From contig OZ020190.1 of NCBI GenBank assembly GCA_963971165.1, forward strand, positions 4,092,001-4,156,000: 64,000 bases of DNA. Reading direction: 5' to 3'. Source of the DNA: Philopedon plagiatum (lineage: Eukaryota > Arthropoda > Insecta > Coleoptera > Curculionidae). The notes under the pieces were generated by a model, which made no database searches, was not told the DNA's origin, and saw only the letters and a list, made by a program, of their open reading frames with translations. Positions 58,016 to 64,000 of the stretch are shown here, piece after piece (positions within the stretch are counted from its first letter, which is position 1; each line of letters opens with the position of its first letter). A program made the translations under genes and the position numbers.

Positions 58016-59219
58016 ATTTCAAGACTTTAATTTAAACTGACCGAAAGCCCAAGAAGTACAATAAAACTATTTAATCAAAAACGGTCAAGAAACCAATATT
58101 ACTAACCTAATAAATTCAGAATGTAGAAAAAATATCTAGTTTCTTGTTTAGAACATATAATTCAAGTCAATGACAACTGTTTCAACTGACACCCGACTGG
58201 TGGCAATTGTAACGGACACAGGCGTCAGTAGTAACAGTACGTACAAACATATATTTTACTTTAAATAGGTATTATATTAGAATACAAATAATAACATTAA
58301 AAAATAAAGAAATAAAGAGTTGCCCAAATAAAAAAGTAGTTTTTTCTATTGTTAAAGTCGACAAAAATATACCAAAAGAAAAACGACAAATTCGTAACAA
58401 TCTGTATTAGTAACTCCTATTAAAATATAAATAACAATATTTGAAAATATACAAATGCAAAGTAAAATATTCTTTTAAAATGAAAAAAGTTAGATAAGAA
58501 ACGTGGGTATGTTAACATTTCTAAAAGACCGCACTTTTTACCTGAGTTAAGTATATCGTGCATGCGGAAGAAGACTTTTAACTCAAAATTTTTAACTTTG
58601 AGACTTTAATGGAAAAAATTTACAGATTATTAATTTTAAGTTAATATACGAGTATTTTTTCTTCCGTATGCACGGCATGAGGTCTCCAAAAATGTTTGGC
58701 TTCATATTGTAAAGCGTTTTATAAAGAAATACATTATGATTATGCACACTTTTTACATTGGTTTCACTTGTAACATGTTACAATTGTCACCTTTATTTAT
58801 GTTACAATTGACACCAAATGGCACGTATGATTTGTTTACGTTATTAAACTATGTAATCTAATACCTAAAGCGTTCTTATTATAAGATTATATAGCCAATT
58901 TAATCCGTATTTCAGTGGTATAATTTAAATATATACTGAAAATATGGTTGAGAAATTATTTGCAAAAGAAAATAAAAATAAATACTTACTTTTCGTGTTG
59001 AAAGTCACGTTTGAGATCGTAACAACAGTATTCATCAGAATTCTTAAAGCAACTAACACCCTAAAGAAAGATCTGCCAGCAACCGTTGAACATGGTTTGC
59101 GATAATCCTGCAGAGGGCGGAGGTATACTGAATGTTACAATTGACACGGGTTACAATTGTCACCGGTCTCCCCTACTATTTTATCACGATAAAAGTACCT
59201 TTTTTGTGGATGAAATGTG

Positions 59220-59545
59220 CTATTTTTTCCTTAAACATATCCCCCTGAATTCACACACAGGAGGAATAATAAGGAATATGCAAATTTTTTTATTGTATAA
59301 ATCGTTTAGGAAGTCATTACAAACCCAAAAAAAAAATATTTTGAAGAAAATTACTAGGATAATTTAGCTACAAAAAATGTTTATTTTTCGGTATAATTTA
59401 TTACAATTTAAAAAGCAGCCATTTGTCCTTAGTGAAAAGTAACGTCAGGAGATCAGCAAAAATCTACATGATAACGTAAAGCTTAACCTAAAGTCGAACA
59501 GGTTTGATTTTCTCGGAAATAGTCAGAGGGAGAGAAACCGAATTT
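59220..59545 (+). repeat. Interspersed repeat family C, copy 2
   Basis: Inverse of 4560-4890 through TTACAAACCCAAAAA, GAAAATTACTAGGATAATTT, TTTAAAAAGCAGCCATTTGT, AACGTCAGGAGATCAGCA and AACGTAAAGCTTAACCTA. No coding content. Confidence 0.6.
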
Positions 59546-59748
59546 TTTGGGTTGATAGAGGAATAGTTCAACTACTTCCGTAAAAAATTCAGTTATACAG
59601 GATGTTTCGTTTCGGAGCTATTAAACGACAAAGTCGAAATTTCCGCGATTTCCGTTGAAATCGGGTACAGGTCGCAAATGTGAATTAAATCGATGTAAAT
59701 TTTCGAAGGTTGTAGGGGACCCGGAGCTTCACAACTCCACTGAAACTG

Positions 59749-60862
59749 GTGAGGATCAGAAAATGGCAAGTAATTGTTTTGAATTTTTTTAGGCCGAAAA
59801 AACTACAAAATATAAAAGTAGGTGATAAATTTTCTTTATATGAACATTTTAATTGTGTTTTAGAAGACTGTGACAGGAAAACCACTAACAATGAGTTTTG
59901 GTTGCGTGATACCAGAACAATTGACAATCAAACACAACGAAATCCTAATACTGTTCTGGAGATTAATCCGGCTCCGAAATACCATTATCTGCGGTTAGCC
60001 ATTGTTAAAAGTGGAAGACCATTCAAGATAAAAAATGAAACTTCAACAAGGTAGTGTTCCACGTATAAGCAAGGCTGCCAGGCGTTTTCCTGAAAGTAAC
60101 TGAGTGTAGTGCATCCTGGAGCTTGCACAAAATGACAATCATACTTCATCCAAAGCTTATTTCAATTCTCTAGCAAAACAGAGGCTAGATTTGCCAGAAA
60201 ATATCAAACTTACTACTCAAGAACCCCTGAAGATCCTGGAAGAAATTCATACCATTGATTGTAGTGATATTGCGATTTTAGTTCATCAAAATGGGCTTTT
60301 CAAGGGTTTATTTTTCCAAGATGGCAGCATGAAAAAGTGCATAGTATGTTTTCCAGAGATTATATTTTTGTTGTTGGTACCTATTACCTGGTTGATGTAA
60401 GGTTCGCGACTTACATAATAATGGTAGAAGATGGAAGCGGCCTGAGTGAGATTGTGGCTATTTGCTTGTTGGCGGACGAGGATGAAGAGTCCACAATTTG
60501 TTTAGTGAAACATTTAAATACCGAAAATCGGAAAAAGTGGAGGTAGTCATGTCTGATAAAAATAGAACAGAAAGAAAGGCTTTTTCGGAAATCTTCCCCC
60601 CGAATGCGAAACTGGTGTTATGTTTAATCCATGTTTTTCAAATATTTAATAGAGAAGTATCAAATCAAAAGATGGGCATATCCATGGAAGAGGTTCATAA
60701 GAGCAAGGAATATTTGCAAAAACTTGCGTATGCATTTTCTGAAGAAACCTACACCGAAATTTATAACGAAATCTCTACGTCAATGTAACGAAATGGTGCA
60801 ACACGTACCAGATACTGTGAAAAAAAATTACGACAGTAACTGGGGAAGTATAACCAGTTAAT
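59749..60862 (+). pseudogene. ZSWIM3/MULE-transposase-like protein, frameshifted
   Basis: Blocks in order across frames: VGDKFSLYEHFNCVLEDC, FWLRDTRTIDNQTQRNPN, 'LEINPAPKYHYLRLAIVKSG' (N-terminal zinc-finger-like region); TYKQGCQAF; LDLPENIKLTTQEPLKIL; CSDIAILVHQNGLFKGLFFQ; RDYIFVVGTYYLVDVRFATY, IIMVEDGSGLSEIVAICLLA, DEDEESTICLVKHLN; EKVEVVMSDKNRTERKAFSE, IFPPNAKLVLCLIHVFQIFN (MULE-type D...D core with the conserved H); YLQKLAYAFSEETYTEIYNE; and VKKNYDSNWGSI. This is the order of ZSWIM1/3-type proteins derived from Mutator-like transposases. At least five frame changes and stops; the SWIM zinc finger is absent. A dead copy. Confidence 0.75.
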
Positions 60863-61671
60863 TGTTATATTTTTACCTATTTAATATAGGTTGCCATTCG
60901 AAAAAAAAAAGTTAAGGTGGGTGGGGTTAGAGGGTTGAAGAGAGACGATTGAAAATATTACAGAAAAATAATCAAAAAGTTTTACTCAAAAATAACTAGA
61001 CTTCTAGGTTACCCTATATATCTAAGGGACGCATCGACCATTCTTTCTCGCTTATAATAATATAAATAATAATTATTTCTATACATCAATAATTCTATCT
61101 CAGCATGAACCAACGAAAACCATATTAAATTCATCTATTCATACACATGGAAAGTTTCCATTTTGGCACTATTCCGATAAGGATTTTATAATAAATATGC
61201 ATGTATCACTTCGTGGCATGTTTATTTAACTGAAGATTAATGACCCGCCTAATTCCAATGATTTATTTAATTTTAGTTTGCAAAATGTTTTGTTTTAATT
61301 AAATCGAATAAAAGCTTGTTTTAATTAAAATAACTAAATTATTAAAAATGGTCAGCTTTCGGTATTATTATTTTGTCAGTGTGGCTGGTCGAAATACATG
61401 CAGGACTTTCTGTTTCAGTAATTAAAATAGCAAATGTATGTATTGGACCAGAAAATAATCTATACCCTGTTATTAAAATAATTGTCTGTGATCTAGGAAT
61501 AGGTGGACGTGGAGGCATCCACTGATATTAATGTCACTAGACAAAAAACAATGCAAATTCTTTGTTCTATGCGGCAATCTTCCACTTGTACCACTGGAGC
61601 AGACCAGCAAGCAACCTTAAATAGATGGCCCAATCATAGTTTATTTCCAGCTATAATTTTATTCAAATGCG
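60863..61671. other. No gene seen
   Basis: 61009-61020 (GGTTACCCTATATA) resembles a TA-TAGGGT terminus. Otherwise AT-rich with nothing recognised. Confidence 0.35.
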
Positions 61672-62300
61672 CTTGTTGACATCGCTTTCGAACATGATCT
61701 CAGATGGCTCAAATACTAAATTTCAATAGCCATATCGGCAGCTAAAATGCTCTTTCGGGCCAGAAAATACTTCTCCCCTTTCAACTTACACATTCTCTGT
61801 GTTTCCCATATAAAGCCTAACCTAGAGTACTTTTCCCATATCTGGTTAGCGGCATCACCTTCCACACTTCACATCCTTAATTCTATCTAAAAGAGTCATT
61901 CGACTCATCAATGGCACAGTTCTCACAAGAAAACTGCCTTCTCTCGCTCATCGCCGCGCTGTTAAGGATTTTTTATCCCTTTTCTACCGATAATTCCACG
62001 GATTTTGCTCTGAAGAACTATTCTATAATTCCCCTCTTGACTTTTCCTAACAACAAGAGGCGCTTTACGTATGCGACCCTTTACTGTCCAGCAACAAAAG
62101 CCTAGAACAACCCACTTCCCTTGCTCATTCATACCTATGGTCCTCAGATTATGGAACAAATTGCCTGTAGATGTTTTCCATTCCCCTCCCAACCACCAAT
62201 CCTTTAAATCCAGCGTCAATAGATTACATTGTCCTTCTCTTCAGACGCCCACGGTACGTTAGTACTTAGGCTTGAAGTCTAAGTGGTGTGACAGTTCAAT
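61672..62300 (+). pseudogene. LINE C-terminal part and 3' end
   Basis: Matches 20455-21075 throughout: GACATCGCTTTCGAACATGA, GAGTACTTTTCCCATATCTG, CTTCTCTCGCTCATCGCCGC, then FIPMVLRLWNKLPVDVFHS and QSFKSSVNRLH before the 3' tail GCCCACGGTACGTTAGTACT with hairpin TTAGGCT-TGA-AGTCTAA. Frameshifted and 5'-truncated. Confidence 0.85.
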
Positions 62301-64000
62301 TTTGTCACAGTGCTTGGCCTATTTTCACTGATTACTCTTGTTATTAATGCCTATTTAATTCCTACCTTTGTTGTACTGATGTGACCCATGCTACGATTAC
62401 GCTGTATAAGTTTTTTTGCCTTGTCTCCAATTTAGGTCCCAGGAGTTTTAATGTAATTGATCGCCTTGTACCGTCTAAGTATCCTTGGCTTTAGTAGCCT
62501 GTAGTGTAGGGGTCCATGATTTGATTTACTTATTATTACTTACTTTTTCTTGACCCTGAATTTCTTCATTTTGTTGTCTTGCTTCAAGTTTTCACTATAG
62601 AGGAAAGGTTGCGTTTAATCTAGTTATCGCTAATTGACCGGTTTTACCTACCTTTTTCTTTCCGGAAAATATATTGTTTACATTTTTATTTTTCTAGCCT
62701 TTTGTAATCTTGGGAACCGTCAGTCGAGTTATGTCAGTTTTCACAGAGTTTGTTAGTTCGCTTTGACGATTGAGTAGAACAGGCCGGCGCTTGGAGTATA
62801 CGAGTAGTTTCGGAGCAAATTTTTGATGCGGCAGGTTTGTGAACTTTGCTGCCGCTCGCGACTTGGTGTCGCGATTTTGACTGAATGAAAGTTAGCAGTT
62901 CTTGTCAGTATAAAGTGGCGCCACTTTTGGTTTATGTGGGTAATTACCGTTATGACCTTCCGTTGGAAGTGGATGTTTCTGTTCCCTCAACTGCTTAGCT
63001 TCTGTGTGACCGTTTTGCGAGCATGACTGGAAATCGACATTCAGGTTCATCGGTCATTCTGGTGTTTAGCCGTGTCACTTTCGATTTGGCTCTCAACGGG
63101 GTCATCGGCTCAGGAATGGCATTTTATTGCATATGTTGGATTTAGCCTAAGATGCATATTTTAATCCTCGTGATGAAATTCACCTGCCTAGTGTAGATAT
63201 CTAAGGCCTTGGTTGATGTGACGCCATCTGTATGGACGCCCAGCGTGCTTCAGGCCGCCCTTCTTTCCTGAAATTTGTCTTGTCAGACTTAACATCTAAA
63301 ACCCTCCAAGGAGGGTTTTTCCCGGGAGAGACCAGAATTTTCCCCAAAGAACTTTTTTCCCCAAACCTTTGGACGGGAATAAATATTCTCTGAAGTGCTG
63401 TCAGTGTTTCTTCAATAAGGACCGACTTTTTCAAGGAGTTTTTGCTGGGCTGTATCTCCCCGAAGATCATTATCCACATAGTTTTTTTTATATATAAATA
63501 TAGGGTTAAGTGTATTTGCGTTGTTTCGTTCAGCTCATTTTCTCCTTCTTTATTTATTTTGCTATCAATTAATGGGATTGTTGTATGTGGAGCAGGTTCC
63601 TAGACCCACAAGGCGACTTCCAGTTTATGTCGGTTTGAAAAAATGGTGGCGCCTAAATGAACCCATCCGGCAAACTGAGCTAAGGGCTAATTTGCACGCG
63701 CTCAGCAACAGCTTGCTTAACCTAAAACACTCAGTTTTTTCTGTCTTACTTTATTTATTAATTTACTTTTCTTTTTTTTTTTGATTCTTAAGGGGTAAGC
63801 AGATAGTCAATGATACTCATCATAGTATCTTTAACAGTTGTTTTCTTTGGAGGGCTTTCTGGTGTCAAGGGATTTGAAATTGTTTGAGTGAATTTGTTTG
63901 ACCTTAAGTATTATGTCGGACATTTTGTGTTTGCTCGGGTTGGGTTAGTTGTTTTTGGATCGAACAAAATATTTTTCTCATTTTTTGCGGCTTTCAAGCG
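62301..64000. other. No gene recognised; GC-richer block 62710-63480
   Basis: 62710-63480 is less AT-rich than the rest and holds CCAAGGAGGGTTTTTCCCGGG and ATTTTCCCCAAAGAACTTTT. The open frames at 63201-63479 (-) and 63521-63784 (+) match no family I know. The right edge may lead into a gene or element outside the window. Confidence 0.35.

Larger units (their letters stand above)
56854..58102 (-). mobile_element. Penelope-like element copy with inverted ends and 13-bp TSD
   Basis: TAACCTAATAAAT at 56841-56853 is repeated at 58103-58115. Inverted arms of ~160 bp (56854-57014 and 57907-58068) enclose a minus-strand ORF. PLEs often insert with inverted partial terminal repeats. Each arm holds a hammerhead motif: the one at 56908-56955 is downstream and in sense with the ORF, the other is its inverted partner. 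58069-58102 lies outside the arm but inside the TSD. The RT is absent. Confidence 0.85.
56734..59173. mobile_element. TA-flanked TIR element hosting a PLE (pogo-like ends)
   Basis: Perfect 24-bp ends: GGGGAGACCGGTGACAATTG then TAAC, inverted at the right, with TA just outside both (56732-56733; 59174-59175). GTTACAATTGTCAC-type words recur near both ends (58200, 58770, 58800, 59137), suggesting subterminal binding sites. TA duplication and GGGGAGACC ends fit the pogo branch of Tc1/mariner. Without the 1.25-kb PLE and one TSD copy it would be about 1.2 kb. No transposase is recognised, so it is non-autonomous. Confidence 0.75.

Noticed and set aside
59595..61020. TACAGGATG and TTACCCTATA as ends of one element carrying the ZSWIM3-like copy
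   Set aside because: The two termini share only a few bases and no TSD beyond TA could be argued.

Overview
The window looks like intergenic DNA from a large, AT-rich, repeat-loaded insect genome, most likely a beetle. The order is an inference from the repeat mix: long-TIR transposons with a DUF4817-type transposase N-terminus, CR1/Jockey-like LINEs, a tRNA-derived SINE, Penelope-like elements (PLEs) with GIY-YIG domains, hAT elements, and many short elements ending in TA-CAGGGTG. I see no prokaryotic signals and no complete host gene. The best host-gene candidate is one short coding exon ending in a consensus splice donor (minus strand, 51213-51333). Almost everything else recognisable is a transposable element (TE) or a broken copy of one.

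Layout. 0-5 kb: a near-perfect 920-bp palindrome carrying the start of a transposase, a second foldback, and a 1.9-kb hAT element bounded by an exact 8-bp target-site duplication (TSD). 6-10 kb: a TA-flanked short element, a reverse-transcriptase scrap, a CGBP1/hAT-like pseudogene and a TIR element. 12-13 kb: two long (TA)n arrays enclosing a perfect 36-bp-arm palindrome and a hammerhead ribozyme motif. 13-21 kb: LINE fragments, MITE-like elements, a foldback containing the one SINE copy with a tRNA-like head, and a LINE split by a 161-bp insertion with a 9-bp TSD. 22-31 kb: several IS630-Tc1-mariner-type transposase pseudogenes, and a PLE 3' half with its GIY-YIG ORF and a downstream hammerhead motif. 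34-39.6 kb: two large palindromes and a PIF/Harbinger-like MITE nested in another repeat. 39-48 kb: pieces of the same LINE family. 49 kb: a 7-bp minisatellite. 51 kb: the candidate exon. 54-59 kb: a SINE, a mariner scrap, a hAT MITE with exact TSD, and a TA-flanked TIR element that hosts a PLE bounded by a 13-bp TSD. 59.7-60.9 kb: a frameshifted ZSWIM3/MULE-transposase-like pseudogene. 61.7-62.3 kb: another LINE 3' end.

How the parts relate. The SINE and the local LINE family share their last ~60 bp, including a small hairpin whose bases differ while pairing is kept, so the LINE very probably mobilised the SINE. In both PLE copies with an ORF a hammerhead motif lies downstream of the ORF on its sense strand, and three of the four hammerhead copies have a self-complementary helix III typical of motifs proposed to act as dimers. 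At least five long inverted repeats with arms of about 300 bp or more would give long double-stranded hairpins if transcribed. All RT and transposase ORFs are broken; only the two PLE GIY-YIG ORFs stay open over long stretches.
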